From Pseudomonadota bacterium (GTDB taxonomy: Bacteria > Pseudomonadota > Alphaproteobacteria > Rhizobiales > Beijerinckiaceae): a DNA stretch of 64,000 nucleotides. The position numbers and the translations under genes are program-made. Of the stretch, positions 15,687 to 24,123 are shown piece after piece (position 1 is the stretch's first letter; the number at the start of each line of letters is the position of its first letter). The notes beneath the pieces were generated by a model that worked only from the letters and a program-made list of their open reading frames with translations, was not told where the DNA came from and did no database searches. The stretch is taken from the NCBI GenBank assembly GCA_020161975.1, contig JAIUNP010000002.1, forward strand, positions 1-64,000, in the 5' to 3' direction.

Positions 15687-17012
15687 ATGGCACGCTTGGC
15701 ACGCAGGCGGGCTGGCATCCGGCGTAGCAAGACTGCAGTCTGGTATGAACGGACACGGGTCGGCACGCTGATCAGGGCTACCGATGGCGGCGTTGCCTTT
15801 TCCTACGATCCAGCATGGCTGGCCTTGGACTTGGCTTTCCCCGTCGCCAGTGTGCTGCCGCTGACCCAAGGAGACTGGAAAGGCGATCCGGTGATTGCCG
15901 CTTTCGACAACCTGCTGCCCGATGCCGAAGGAGAGTTGCGCGAAAAGATCGCAGCGCGCGTAGGCGCCGAAGGCAAAGACGTGTTCTCTCTTCTTTCTGC
16001 GCTTGGGCGGGACTGTGTGGGGGCGCTGCAATTCTTGCCCTTGGAGGAAGAACCCGCGGCCCAAGATATGGATTATCGCCAGATTGCCGAAGACGAGATG
16101 GTCGCCGATCTGAAGAACCTTGCGGTAGCGCCCTTGGCGCTCGGGGATGACGAGGATTTCCGGATCTCCATCGCCGGGGCACAGGAAAAAACTGCTTACC
16201 TTAAAATTGGGGGCCTTTGGGCGAAACCACGTGGGATCACGCCAACGAGCCACATCTTCAAGACCCCGATGGGCATCCTGCCCGGCCCTGATGAAATCGA
16301 CATGAGCGATAGCGTCGAGAACGAGCTGTTCTGCATGACTCTGGCCGGTGAGATCGGCTTGCCAGTTGCCACGGTCAGGAAAATCGTCCTGCCCGGACAG
16401 GTCGCACTCGCGGTCGAACGCTTCGACCGGGTCTGGGATCACGAATCCCTGAAGCGCTTGCCGCAGGAAGACATCTGCCAATCGCTGGGTTTCCCCTCGG
16501 CCCGAAAATACCAAAAGGTAGGTGGCCCCGGCATTGGGCAAATCATGGAACTCCTGCGAGAATCTGACGATCCTATCCGGGATCGGGAAACCTTCTTCCG
16601 CGCCCAGATCTTCTACTTCCTGATAGGCGCCTCTGACGGCCATGCCAAGAATTTCAGCCTGCGACTGGGGCGCCGCGGCCGCTTCCGTCTCGCTCCGCTC
16701 TACGACATCCTGAGTGTAGCTCCTGTCGTCCATGCGGGACGCCTTCAGCGAAAACGCTACCGGCTCGCCATGTCGATCGACGGCCATTACGGCATCGACG
16801 AGATCGTGCCGCGCCACTTTGAGGCAGAGGGCAAAGCCAGTGGGCTTCCCAGGAACCGTGCGTTGGAACTTCTCTCGGACATGGCTGACGGCCTCGGTCC
16901 GGCGCTGGAACGGACAAAGCTCAGCCTGGGCGATCAAGTACCGGGCAGCGTCATCGATCCGATCATCATGGATTCAATGGAGCGCGCGGAACAGGTCCGA
17001 AAGGTCTTGTAA
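15687..17012 (+). CDS. HipA-like kinase toxin, pair 2
   Basis: 441 aa, close to the length of E. coli HipA (440). HipA N-terminal domain with FDNLLPDAEGELREKIAAR (73-91). SIAGAQEKTAY (161-171) carries the serine that is autophosphorylated in the E. coli protein (S161 here). Catalytic GASDGHAKNFSL starts at 314, and PLYDILS at 337-343. All key residues are present, so it is predicted active. By family knowledge it phosphorylates an aminoacyl-tRNA synthetase and induces dormancy. It represents the classical HipA branch, in contrast to pair 1. Confidence 0.9.
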   Translation: MARLARRRAGIRRSKTAVWYERTRVGTLIRATDGGVAFSYDPAWLALDLAFPVASVLPLTQGDWKGDPVIAAFDNLLPDAEGELREKIAARVGAEGKDVFSLLSALGRDCVGALQFLPLEEEPAAQDMDYRQIAEDEMVADLKNLAVAPLALGDDEDFRISIAGAQEKTAYLKIGGLWAKPRGITPTSHIFKTPMGILPGPDEIDMSDSVENELFCMTLAGEIGLPVATVRKIVLPGQVALAVERFDRVWDHESLKRLPQEDICQSLGFPSARKYQKVGGPGIGQIMELLRESDDPIRDRETFFRAQIFYFLIGASDGHAKNFSLRLGRRGRFRLAPLYDILSVAPVVHAGRLQRKRYRLAMSIDGHYGIDEIVPRHFEAEGKASGLPRNRALELLSDMADGLGPALERTKLSLGDQVPGSVIDPIIMDSMERAEQVRKVL

Positions 17013-17104
17013 GGCATCGCCAATAGGCTTTTGCCACTTCCTATCTTTCATTGAATGCCGGGTTTTCAACAGATGTTGAAAATCTTGTTCGGGTTGAAGC
17101 CTTA

Positions 17105-17126
17105 GCCCCGGTCATTCGACCGGGGC
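17105..17126. terminator. Terminator hairpin (DUF736 module 2)
   Basis: GCCCCGGTC / GACCGGGGC with a four-base loop between the convergent HipA-like gene 2 and DUF736 gene 2; counterpart of 12256-12279 with changed loop. Confidence 0.6.
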
Positions 17127-17140
17127 CCTTGCTTTGGCGA

Positions 17141-17464
17141 TCAGTCGCCGCGGCGTGTGTTGGGGCGGGACCAGATGAGGGAGTGGCCCTCACCGTCTTC
17201 GTCATCGAAGAGGTTGGCGTAGATCGGGGCGGCAAAGCTCGGATCGTCCAACTTCAGGCCCAGGTATTCGCGGCCCTCGTTCGATTTCTTCGTCCAGGCG
17301 GCGCCGATCTCGGCGCGGCCGACCAGGACCCGGTGGGAAGGGGCGTTCTCGCCCGATGCCCGCAGATCGGGGACGAGGCGCACGCCCTTGGCCTGCAAGC
17401 TGAGAGTGAAGATTTCGCCGGTGTATTCGCTGCCGGTCTTCTTGAAGGTGCCGATGGTCGCCAT
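17141..17464 (-). CDS. DUF736 family protein, copy 2
   Basis: 107 aa, ATG 17464 with CGGAG upstream exactly as in copy 1. The sequence is almost identical to copy 1. Presence of two (and by inference three) nearly identical genes on one replicon suggests dosage, or repeated capture by recombination between modules. Function unknown. Confidence 0.85.
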   Translation of the reverse strand: MATIGTFKKTGSEYTGEIFTLSLQAKGVRLVPDLRASGENAPSHRVLVGRAEIGAAWTKKSNEGREYLGLKLDDPSFAAPIYANLFDDEDGEGHSLIWSRPNTRRGD

Positions 17465-18211
17465 GTTCTTTCTCCGTTTTGCTGCATCTAGCCCGCGTCC
17501 TTGCGGCCTCGATGGCGATCGACAGCCCGGAGGCGACCGCTGGCGCACCCCGTTCACGGGGCCGGACAGCACAGGAGGAACTTTCTTGTCCCGCGAGGAA
17601 TGACGGTGCCCGCACCGGCAGGGGAAGAAAGTTGTGACAACGCTGTTGCGCCGAAGCGGCCGAGGCGAAGACGTCCTTCGGGCAGATCAGCCCATCACCA
17701 GAGGCCGCCCAGACGCGGGCTGGGACAGACAATCCACGGAGATCAAGGCGACCCTGAAGGCCCATCAGGAAAGACAAGTCAGACACCACCGGCGATGAAA
17801 CCACCTCTGGCTACCGATCAGACTAACCTGCGCTTCCCCCCTGCCTTGCTGCCACGCGGCTCCCGCCGGTCCGCCGAGTTCAGGTCTGCCAGCGTGATGG
17901 CAGGCAAAGGACGATTTTCGAACGAGGGCCGCCACTGGGCCAAGATGCTGGTCGATCCATGCTGAGGCTCTACCCCAACCAGCGCAACTCGAAGATCATC
18001 TGACGGCGAGTCCAATGCCCTCACCCCCTGCCCCAATTCCTACCGCTTCAATGGCCGCTTGGCAAAGGTCCGTCGAAACCTGAGCCTTGCCGGGTGTTTG
18101 GCAGACTCCTTCTCCGTCCAGCAAGGCCTGAATACCCCGCATACCCTTGCGGGTGTTTTCAGTCCGGCATGCGGGATAAATTGGTCCCGACCACACAACG
18201 AGGGAAATATC
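17465..18211 (-). ncRNA. Conserved structured leader of DUF736 copy 2 (candidate RNA)
   Basis: No gene seen. It contains the stem AACTTTCTT (17579-17587) / AAGAAAGTT (17625-17633) and the covarying inner hairpins described for copy 1. Right of the repeat, a hairpin CCCGCA/TGCGGG at 18136-18153 followed by TGTTTT looks like a rightward terminator. Confidence 0.5.
18136..18158 (+). terminator. Possible rightward terminator
   Basis: CCCGCA-tacccT-TGCGGG followed by TGTTTT. It precedes the 81-aa gene and may end transcription entering from the left. Confidence 0.4.
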
Positions 18212-18457
18212 ATGAAAACATGGGTTTCAACGATAGCAGGCGGATTTGCGGGTTGGGATGCACCTTATGCTTTGCATCCGAATGATGAAGCGCGGGCAGC
18301 GACAACGCTAAACGCGATGATCGCTGACGGGATTGAATGGCCCGAAGCAGAAAGGGAGTTCCGGCATTATCTCAGTGAGCGCGGCGTGCGCGGCCAGAAG
18401 TTGAAACGCCAGATGGAGCGAGTAGCTGCCTTCATATCCCCACGGCTGAGGGGTTGA
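18212..18457 (+). CDS. Small hypothetical protein (81 aa)
   Basis: Start at ATG 18212 (MKTWVSTIAGGFAGWDAPYA) with GAGGGA about nine bases upstream. An earlier in-frame start would run through the repeat region. The product is soluble with a basic helical C-terminus (LSERGVRGQKLKRQMERVAA). Lone rightward gene, convergent with the ParB-like gene. Function unknown. Confidence 0.55.
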   Translation: MKTWVSTIAGGFAGWDAPYALHPNDEARAATTLNAMIADGIEWPEAEREFRHYLSERGVRGQKLKRQMERVAAFISPRLRG

Positions 18458-18497
18458 GTGCGTTCACCAAAATAGCGAGCTAGTCCTTGCCCGCATG

Positions 18498-18527
18498 AAA
18501 AAACGGGGCGACCGAAGCCGCCCCGTT
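18498..18527 (-). terminator. Terminator of the ParB-like gene
   Basis: In leftward sense AACGGGGCG / CGCCCCGTT with an eight-base loop followed by a run of Ts (complement of the A-run at 18498-18503). It lies six bases past the ParB-like stop. Confidence 0.75.
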
Positions 18528-18532
18528 GACGG

Positions 18533-20671
18533 TCATTCAGCGGCGATCAGGTGCTGGCGCTCCTCTTCGTCGTCGGAAGCGACCTCGTCGTCTTCGGTCA
18601 GGAAGGCGGGAAGTTCGACCGCGGCATCCTCAGGTGCGGCATGATTGCCAAGGTCGGGATCGTCTTGGCGCAGCGGCTCGGGCAGCCAGCCGGAACCGCC
18701 GAGGAGCCGTTCCGCCTCCCGTGCCATATCGCCCTTCTTGAGGTGCGCGATCAGTTCGACGGCCTGGGCCCCGGCACCTTCGCCTACGGCATCCAGGATG
18801 CGGCTCTTGGTGACACGGCCGAGGTAGTTGGCCACCGTCGGCTTCCAGCCTGCTTCGACCAGATCCAACTGGGTCGTGCGAGCGAGACGATCCGCCTCAC
18901 GCAAACGACGGTCGAGGCCGTGCTGGCTGATCCCCATGCCGCTGTAAGGGTTCGGGCGCTCATAGAGCGCGTTTACCCCGAAGCTGAGGCAATGGGCCAG
19001 CAGCGCCTGGCGGCTGGCCTCGTCCAGGGCGTGGAGCCAGTCCCAGAGGACATCATCCCCTTGCCCCAGCGGCATGTCTGCTTTCCAGCCAGCGTGCCGG
19101 GCGTCGATGTTCTGCGCCGGAAGACTGTCAGCCAGATCTGCGGCCTGAATGGGCAGGTGGATATGCCGCACCGCGGTTTCGAGCGCTGCACCAGAAGCGC
19201 AGGAGACAAAGCAATCTGTGACCAGTTTATGCAGGAGCGCCGTCATCGCGATGCGCGGATTGTTCGCCACCGCATCCCGCAGCGCCAGCGTGCGATGCGC
19301 CGTCAGTTCGATGACGAGCCGTTCGGGCAGCGGCTTGATCGCATCACCCTCGTCCTCGTCATCCTCCTGCCCCCGGTTCTCGCCCGCCATGTTGATCACC
19401 GCCACGCGGGTATCGCTGCGGTCACCTTCCATCGGGGCATCATCCTCCACGGCCCCGCTGGACGGTGCACCCGCGGGCACTGCCCGCTGCTCATCCTCCT
19501 GTCGCACGAAGCCACGTTCGACCAGCAGGCTGCCATCGCTGTCGATGCTGACAAAGGCCCCTGCCCTGCCAAACTGTTCGGGATCGAAAGTCATCGGGCG
19601 GCTGTCGAAGGCACCGAGCATGCGCTCAATCTCACCAAGCCGCTGATCAACGTCCTCAGGCAGGTCGTCGGCCTCAGCATATTCAGCCTCCAGCCGGTCG
19701 TATTCGTCGCGCAGCGCCTCCCGCGTGGCCCGCTCCTCGTCGTTCAGATCGACAGTGGTGCCCATCAGCTCGCGCAGCCCCATGGTGTGACCATAGGGGA
19801 AGCCCGCAGCGACCTCGATCCATTTCCAGCCCTCGGCGGCGATGGTCTCAGCCTCCACCTTCAGCTTCTCGCCCACCAACCGCTCCAGCAGCACGGGATC
19901 TTGCAGCCAGCCCCCGTCATCCTGCTGGAAGAGGTCACGCAGGACAAAGCCACCGGCGGCCTCGTAGGCCTCAAGCCCGAGGAACCGAGCGCGCTTGTCC
20001 GACGCGCGCACGGCAGTCTCGGTGAGCATGCGCCGGATCTGATAGGGTTCCTTCGACCAGGAGTTCTTGACTGCCTCCCAGACCTGCGCCTGCCGTATAT
20101 GATCACCCGAGATGGTGAAGGCCATCAGTTGTTCCAGGGTCATGCCGTCTTCGGCGTAGACGTCCAAGAGCGCGGGCGCGACGGTCACGAGGCGCAGGCG
20201 CTGCTTGACCACCTTCACATCGACGAAGAAGGCCGCCGCGATGGCTTCTTCGGTCATGCCTTTCTCGCGCATAGCTTGGAATGCGCGAAACTGGTCCAGT
20301 GGGTGCAGCGGTGCGCGCTCGATGTTCTCGGCCAGCGAGACCTCGTCGATCAGGACGGAATCATTTGCCGCGCTGACAATGCAGGGCACGGGTGCCGACT
20401 TGGCCAGGCGCTTCTGCTTGACCAGCAGTTCCAACGCGCGGTAGCGGCGGCCGCCAGCGGGCACTTCGAACTTGCCGGTCTCAGCCCCGTCCTCGCCGAT
20501 CACGGGGCGCACGTGCAGGCTCTGTATCAGGCCCCGGCGGGCGATGGACTCGGCCAGTTCATCGACCGAAATCCCAGCCTTCACGCGCCGGACGTTGGAC
20601 TGGCTCAGGACCAGATTGTGGAAGGGGATGTCCCGCGACGAGGCGAGGGTGATTTTCTGCATGTTGGTCAT
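18533..20671 (-). CDS. Large ParB/RepB/Spo0J-like plasmid protein (712 aa)
   Basis: Start at ATG 20671 (MTNMQKITLASSRD) after a leader hairpin. The longer frame would cross that hairpin. An N-terminal ParB nuclease-like domain (GGRRYRAL near 73-80; ENIERAPLHPLDQFRAF near 120) precedes a helix-turn-helix region (TEEAIAAAFFVDVKVVKQRL). A long acidic middle and C-terminal helical region follow, far longer than the 300-aa partition ParB. Such large ParB-like proteins sit beside RadC and DUF932 genes on alphaproteobacterial plasmids; they are distinct from RepB of the repABC system here. The role may be DNA binding or CTP-dependent clamp function; not established. Confidence 0.8.
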   Translation of the reverse strand: MTNMQKITLASSRDIPFHNLVLSQSNVRRVKAGISVDELAESIARRGLIQSLHVRPVIGEDGAETGKFEVPAGGRRYRALELLVKQKRLAKSAPVPCIVSAANDSVLIDEVSLAENIERAPLHPLDQFRAFQAMREKGMTEEAIAAAFFVDVKVVKQRLRLVTVAPALLDVYAEDGMTLEQLMAFTISGDHIRQAQVWEAVKNSWSKEPYQIRRMLTETAVRASDKRARFLGLEAYEAAGGFVLRDLFQQDDGGWLQDPVLLERLVGEKLKVEAETIAAEGWKWIEVAAGFPYGHTMGLRELMGTTVDLNDEERATREALRDEYDRLEAEYAEADDLPEDVDQRLGEIERMLGAFDSRPMTFDPEQFGRAGAFVSIDSDGSLLVERGFVRQEDEQRAVPAGAPSSGAVEDDAPMEGDRSDTRVAVINMAGENRGQEDDEDEGDAIKPLPERLVIELTAHRTLALRDAVANNPRIAMTALLHKLVTDCFVSCASGAALETAVRHIHLPIQAADLADSLPAQNIDARHAGWKADMPLGQGDDVLWDWLHALDEASRQALLAHCLSFGVNALYERPNPYSGMGISQHGLDRRLREADRLARTTQLDLVEAGWKPTVANYLGRVTKSRILDAVGEGAGAQAVELIAHLKKGDMAREAERLLGGSGWLPEPLRQDDPDLGNHAAPEDAAVELPAFLTEDDEVASDDEEERQHLIAAE

Positions 20672-20685
20672 CGGACCAATCTCCG

Positions 20686-20727
20686 CGACGGGCGCCGAGA
20701 GCCTCTCTCTCGGTCTCCAACCCGTCG
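20686..20727 (-). promoter_or_regulatory. Leader hairpin of the ParB-like gene
   Basis: In sense: CGACGGG/CCCGTCG outer stem (the outer CG pair differs from the DUF932 leader) with inner CCGAGAG-loop-CTCTCGG, followed by CGGAG and the start codon. Compared with 22623-22663, the inner stem bases change yet pairing is kept. Confidence 0.6.
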
Positions 20728-20770
20728 AAATCCCCCTGCCCTTCTCTTTCTCTCTCGCCACGGCAGGGCA

Positions 20771-21271
20771 TCAGAGATGGCCTGACCCGCGAAGGCTGAC
20801 CTCCCGGCCCGCGCCCACGATGATGTGGTCGTGCAGGGTCAACCCAAGTACGCCACAGGCCTTCTCCACCTCCTTCGTCATGGCAATATCCGCCTCTGAG
20901 GGCTCGGGATCGCCCGACGGATGGTTATGAACCAGGATCAATGCCGAGGCATTTAGGTCCAGGGCGCGGCGAACGACTTCACGTGGATAGACGGGGACGT
21001 GATCAACCGTGCCGACGCCAAGCCGCTCATCAGAGATCAGCCTGTTCTTGCGGTCCAAGTACAGCACGTGAAATCGCTCGACCTCGCCACGCACCGACAG
21101 GGCGCAATAGTCAATCACCGCTTGCCAGGACGTCAGGACGGGGTTGCGGTTGATGTAGCGGGACAAGATTTCGCGGGCCGCGAAGATGGTGGCCTGCTCC
21201 TGCGCGGTCAGTTCGCAGGTGCCAGAGCGCGGAGAGGCGAATGGGGTGGTTGGTTCAGAAAATCGGGACAT
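20771..21271 (-). CDS. RadC-like JAB/MPN-domain protein
   Basis: 166 aa from ATG 21271 (MSRFSEPTTPFASP). Contains the RadC/JAMM motif HNHPSGDPEPSEAD at 115-128 (metal ligands H115, H117, D128) and the conserved IVGAGREVSLRGSGHL end. It lacks the N-terminal helix-hairpin-helix of chromosomal RadC, as plasmid and genomic-island versions usually do. Predicted Zn-dependent peptidase-like fold, substrate unknown; despite the name, a role in DNA repair is not proven. Leftward, between the DUF932 and ParB-like genes. Confidence 0.88.
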   Translation of the reverse strand: MSRFSEPTTPFASPRSGTCELTAQEQATIFAAREILSRYINRNPVLTSWQAVIDYCALSVRGEVERFHVLYLDRKNRLISDERLGVGTVDHVPVYPREVVRRALDLNASALILVHNHPSGDPEPSEADIAMTKEVEKACGVLGLTLHDHIIVGAGREVSLRGSGHL

Positions 21272-21409
21272 TTGAGTCTCGTGAGTTGAGCCGATTAACA
21301 CCCCGGACTGGCAGCAACGCGCTGCCCGGGCGGAGTTGGCCGGGATGGGGAAAGGGGAAGAAAATGGTGCGGGCAGAGGGCCGCCGGGCCCCCTGCCCTG
21401 CCGCAAACC

Positions 21410-22609
21410 TCAACTGACGCGGTCGAGGAGTTTCTTGGCCCGCCCTTCCATGTCGAGGCGTGCATCTTGCTGGGTCTTGTCGCGCGCGAGGCGTGTAATC
21501 CCTTGAACAAAATCAAAAATCGACTCCGGTGGGCGACCCTCCTCCATCAGAACCTTTTCGATGATCTTGCCGGATTCCACTTTCGAGAAGCCGCGCTTCC
21601 GCAGAAAGTCATCCCGATCCTCATCGGTGCGCGCCACGATCTGCTGCCGCGCAGCCTTGATGCCGTTCACGAAGCCCTGCGCCGACGAATTGGCGAAGCG
21701 TGTCAGAGCCGGTGCTGCCTCATGAGCAAAGCGGGTCGCGGCGTATTTCGAATGGCGGATGGTGATCTCCTGGAAGTCCTCAACGCCCCAGAGATTGCGG
21801 TTTTGGCACACCGCACGGAGATAAAAGCTTGCGATTCCAAGGGTTTTTGCGCCAACCTCGGAATTCCAGCAGTAGAACCCCCGGAAATAGAGGTCCGGCG
21901 AACCATCAGCCAACCGGCCGGCCTCGATCGGGTTGTGGTCATCGACCAGGAACAGGAAGACATCCCGATCCGATGCATAAAGCGTCGTCGTGTCGCGGCT
22001 GATCTCGACATCGGGGTTGTAGACCCCGGTCGACCAGTCGAGCACGCCCGGCACCTTCCAGCGCGTGTCACCCGTGCCGTTGCCTGCGATGCGCTGCACC
22101 GCCTCGACGAGTTCATGGTCATGGATCCGACCGTAGTCGGGGCCGGTCACCGCGCGCAGTTCGGTGCGACCATCCTCAGTCTCGAAGGCTTTCACCTGCT
22201 CAGCGCGGTGGTTGCTCAGACCGTACTGAAGATTGATGCCGGCCAAAGGCGCGGGCAGTTGCCGCAGGTAGGAGGCTGGCGCGCCGACAATGCTGGCCAG
22301 CTGGCCAAAGGCCCAGTGCGTCGGCGCCACGGGCTCCTTGGCTTTGGGGAGGACCAGATGCAACCGATCAGCACTGTCACGCGAAGCCTCAACCCGGATC
22401 TCCGCTGTTTCGACCACCCGAGAACGGCTCCGCTCGGAACGACCCTTCACCGAGGCCCAGAGATCGTCGAGCGACAGAAAGCGCTCGTCATCGGGGCGGT
22501 TGAACCATTCGGACGACACCCGCCCGTTCCGCTCGCCCCGGCTCACATCCACCTTGTAGCCGCCCGACGTCACCGGCCGCACGGGGTCCAGAATTTCCAT
22601 TGTGTTCAT
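21410..22609 (-). CDS. DUF932 (phage/plasmid-like) protein
   Basis: 399 aa, ATG 22609 (MNTMEILDPVRPVT) with GGAG eight bases upstream; a GTG three codons earlier is an alternative. The DUF932 core is visible: WFNRPDDERFLSLDDLWASV, SYLRQLPAPLAGINLQYGL, and a catalytic-looking FLVDDHNPIEAG, with YFRGFYCWNSEVGAKTLGIA. This family is common on phages and conjugative plasmids near RadC and ParB-like genes. Function unknown. It has the best-formed leader hairpin of the group. Confidence 0.85.
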   Translation of the reverse strand: MNTMEILDPVRPVTSGGYKVDVSRGERNGRVSSEWFNRPDDERFLSLDDLWASVKGRSERSRSRVVETAEIRVEASRDSADRLHLVLPKAKEPVAPTHWAFGQLASIVGAPASYLRQLPAPLAGINLQYGLSNHRAEQVKAFETEDGRTELRAVTGPDYGRIHDHELVEAVQRIAGNGTGDTRWKVPGVLDWSTGVYNPDVEISRDTTTLYASDRDVFLFLVDDHNPIEAGRLADGSPDLYFRGFYCWNSEVGAKTLGIASFYLRAVCQNRNLWGVEDFQEITIRHSKYAATRFAHEAAPALTRFANSSAQGFVNGIKAARQQIVARTDEDRDDFLRKRGFSKVESGKIIEKVLMEEGRPPESIFDFVQGITRLARDKTQQDARLDMEGRAKKLLDRVS

Positions 22610-22622
22610 GACAGTCACTCCG

Positions 22623-22663
22623 TGACGGGCGCCGGAAGCCTCTCTCCCGGCCTTGGCCCGTCA
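22623..22663 (-). promoter_or_regulatory. Leader hairpin of the DUF932 gene
   Basis: Perfect 8-bp outer stem (TGACGGGC 22623-22630 with GCCCGTCA 22656-22663) and inner GCCGG/CCGGC around a GAGAGAGG loop in sense. The Shine-Dalgarno GGAG begins directly after the stem, so folding could control ribosome access. Confidence 0.6.
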
Positions 22664-22753
22664 TCAGACCCCCAGCCTGCCTCGAACTCTCCTCTGCTCG
22701 CCGCAGAACCGGTGCTGGACCACCATGGCCGGTTCGCCGTCACGGCCGGGCCT

Positions 22754-23956
22754 TCAGGTCAGGTCGAACAGGCGCGGAAACAGCACATCGTGGGTTTTGC
22801 TGGGAAAGCGCAGCATCAAGGCGCCGCGGGGAGTCTCGGACCCGACCACGCCATCGTCCAGGAGGGATTTCATCGTGGCCCGTCCGGTTCGCGGGGCCAC
22901 TCCCAGCAGGGCCGCAACGTCACCACGGTCAACCTCGCCACGCAGGAGGATGATGCGCAGCAGGTCCCCTGCCCTTTCGCCCAGACCCGAAAGCGCAGCG
23001 TAACGGGCCAGCCGCTCGCCTAGTCGGTCGAAGTCGAACATGCCCGCCATGAAGGTGACCTGATCCTCGCAAACCGCGAGGAACCATTTGGTAAAGCTGA
23101 CCAGCGCTGCCAGCGACAAGTTCCCGCGCCCGTCACGATCGCCCTGACGGACACGGTCGGCGAGTTGCATCATCTCACGGTATTCATCGCGGCCCGGGAG
23201 ACCATCCGTCAGGCCACGTGCCAAGCCACGTGAAACTGACCAAAGCCCGCCTGCCCCGACCCCGGCGTGATGAGCCATCGCGTGCGACATCAAACGACTA
23301 ACGCGGCCGTTCCCATCGTAGAACGGGTGGATGAAGTTGAAGCGATGGTGCGCCGTCGCCACGGCAAGTGCGCGCGTGACCTGACCATGCAGCCAATCCA
23401 GCCGAAAGCGCGTGTGGAAATGCGCCATGAATGCGGGCACAGCTTCATGAGGTGGCGGAACATGGGCACCAACCTCCACGTCGCCCTGCCGCCATTCGCC
23501 GGGAACGATCCGGACCACCTGGCCCCCATGGCGCAGGGTCAGCATTTCTTCGGTGGCACCTTCATAGAAGGCTTCGTGCAGCCATTTGATGAACGACGGA
23601 TCGCTCGGATCTGCGAGAGTGCCCTCGACCGCCCGGCGGTCGATCTCTTCCTGCAGGCGGACATGCGCCGCATGTTCTTGCTGCAGCGCCCGGCGTCCTG
23701 GATCGGCGTCAAAGTCGCCGGCCAGTGCGCGTTCGATGTCGCGCGGTCGGGTGTTGTTGCCCTCGATCCGGTTGGAGTAGTAGCTGTTCATCATCCGCAC
23801 CATCGCGGCAAGGTCGGACAAGGTTCGGGCAGGTAAATTGCGACCCAAACCGCGGGCTGACTGGATCAGCCGGTTTGCCGTCTCGACCAGGTCAAGCGGG
23901 ATGCCATCTTCGAGCCGGGCAGGCTCGATCCGCGATGGGGACACGATATACGTCAA
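22754..23956 (-). CDS. Fic family AMPylase-type protein (class II)
   Basis: 400 aa. Canonical Fic motif HPFYDGNGRVSR at about 209-220. An inhibitory S-x-x-x-E-G motif (SNRIEG, 61-66) in the N-terminal helix marks a class II, self-inhibited Fic protein. The C-terminus (about 330-390) is a winged-helix domain (RGEVDRGDVAALLGVAPRTG) as in Fic-wHTH proteins. Start is TTG 23956 with GGAG upstream. Predicted to AMPylate itself or a target protein. Three TGCCACTA words lie upstream (23971, 24035, 24048), possible sites for its own winged helix. Confidence 0.88.
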   Translation of the reverse strand: MTYIVSPSRIEPARLEDGIPLDLVETANRLIQSARGLGRNLPARTLSDLAAMVRMMNSYYSNRIEGNNTRPRDIERALAGDFDADPGRRALQQEHAAHVRLQEEIDRRAVEGTLADPSDPSFIKWLHEAFYEGATEEMLTLRHGGQVVRIVPGEWRQGDVEVGAHVPPPHEAVPAFMAHFHTRFRLDWLHGQVTRALAVATAHHRFNFIHPFYDGNGRVSRLMSHAMAHHAGVGAGGLWSVSRGLARGLTDGLPGRDEYREMMQLADRVRQGDRDGRGNLSLAALVSFTKWFLAVCEDQVTFMAGMFDFDRLGERLARYAALSGLGERAGDLLRIILLRGEVDRGDVAALLGVAPRTGRATMKSLLDDGVVGSETPRGALMLRFPSKTHDVLFPRLFDLT

Positions 23957-23970
23957 GCGGGCTCCAGAAT

Positions 23971-24055
23971 GCCACTAACAGTCGGAAGTAACATATTCTG
24001 CGGCATTGGAAAAATCTATGGTAAATCGACTTTCTGCCACTAGCGCATGCCACTA
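23971..24055 (-). promoter_or_regulatory. Three TGCCACTA repeats upstream of fic-like gene
   Basis: TGCCACTA occurs at 23971-23978, 24035-24042 and 24048-24055, all in the same direction, within the 167-bp gap between the Fic start and the neighbouring recombinase stop. They are candidate operator repeats. Confidence 0.45.
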
Positions 24056-24123
24056 GGACTTGCCGCTCTCTGCTCTGGGCTGTGGACCGGGAGACTTCCG
24101 GATCCACAACTCTTCTTGATTGA

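Larger units (their letters stand above)
17105..18079 (-). repeat. DUF736 module, copy C (terminator + gene + leader)
   Basis: Second complete copy of the module in this window, in the same orientation as copy B and again immediately downstream of a hipBA-like pair. The distal leader from 17729 is nearly identical to 1-78 and then diverges. Confidence 0.8.

Noticed and set aside
17202-17804. 200-codon minus-strand frame spanning DUF736 copy 2 and its leader
   Set aside because: It is out of frame with DUF736 and reads the conserved leader, which varies by compensatory stem changes rather than by codon pattern.
18551-20785. 744-codon open frame on the plus strand opposite the ParB-like gene
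   Set aside because: Its sequence lacks protein-like motifs and mirrors the minus-strand gene; the minus frame has ParB domains, a leader, Shine-Dalgarno and terminator.
21467-23023. 518-codon plus-strand open frame across the DUF932 and fic-like genes
   Set aside because: It crosses two well-supported minus-strand genes and shows no family features; an artefact of high GC.
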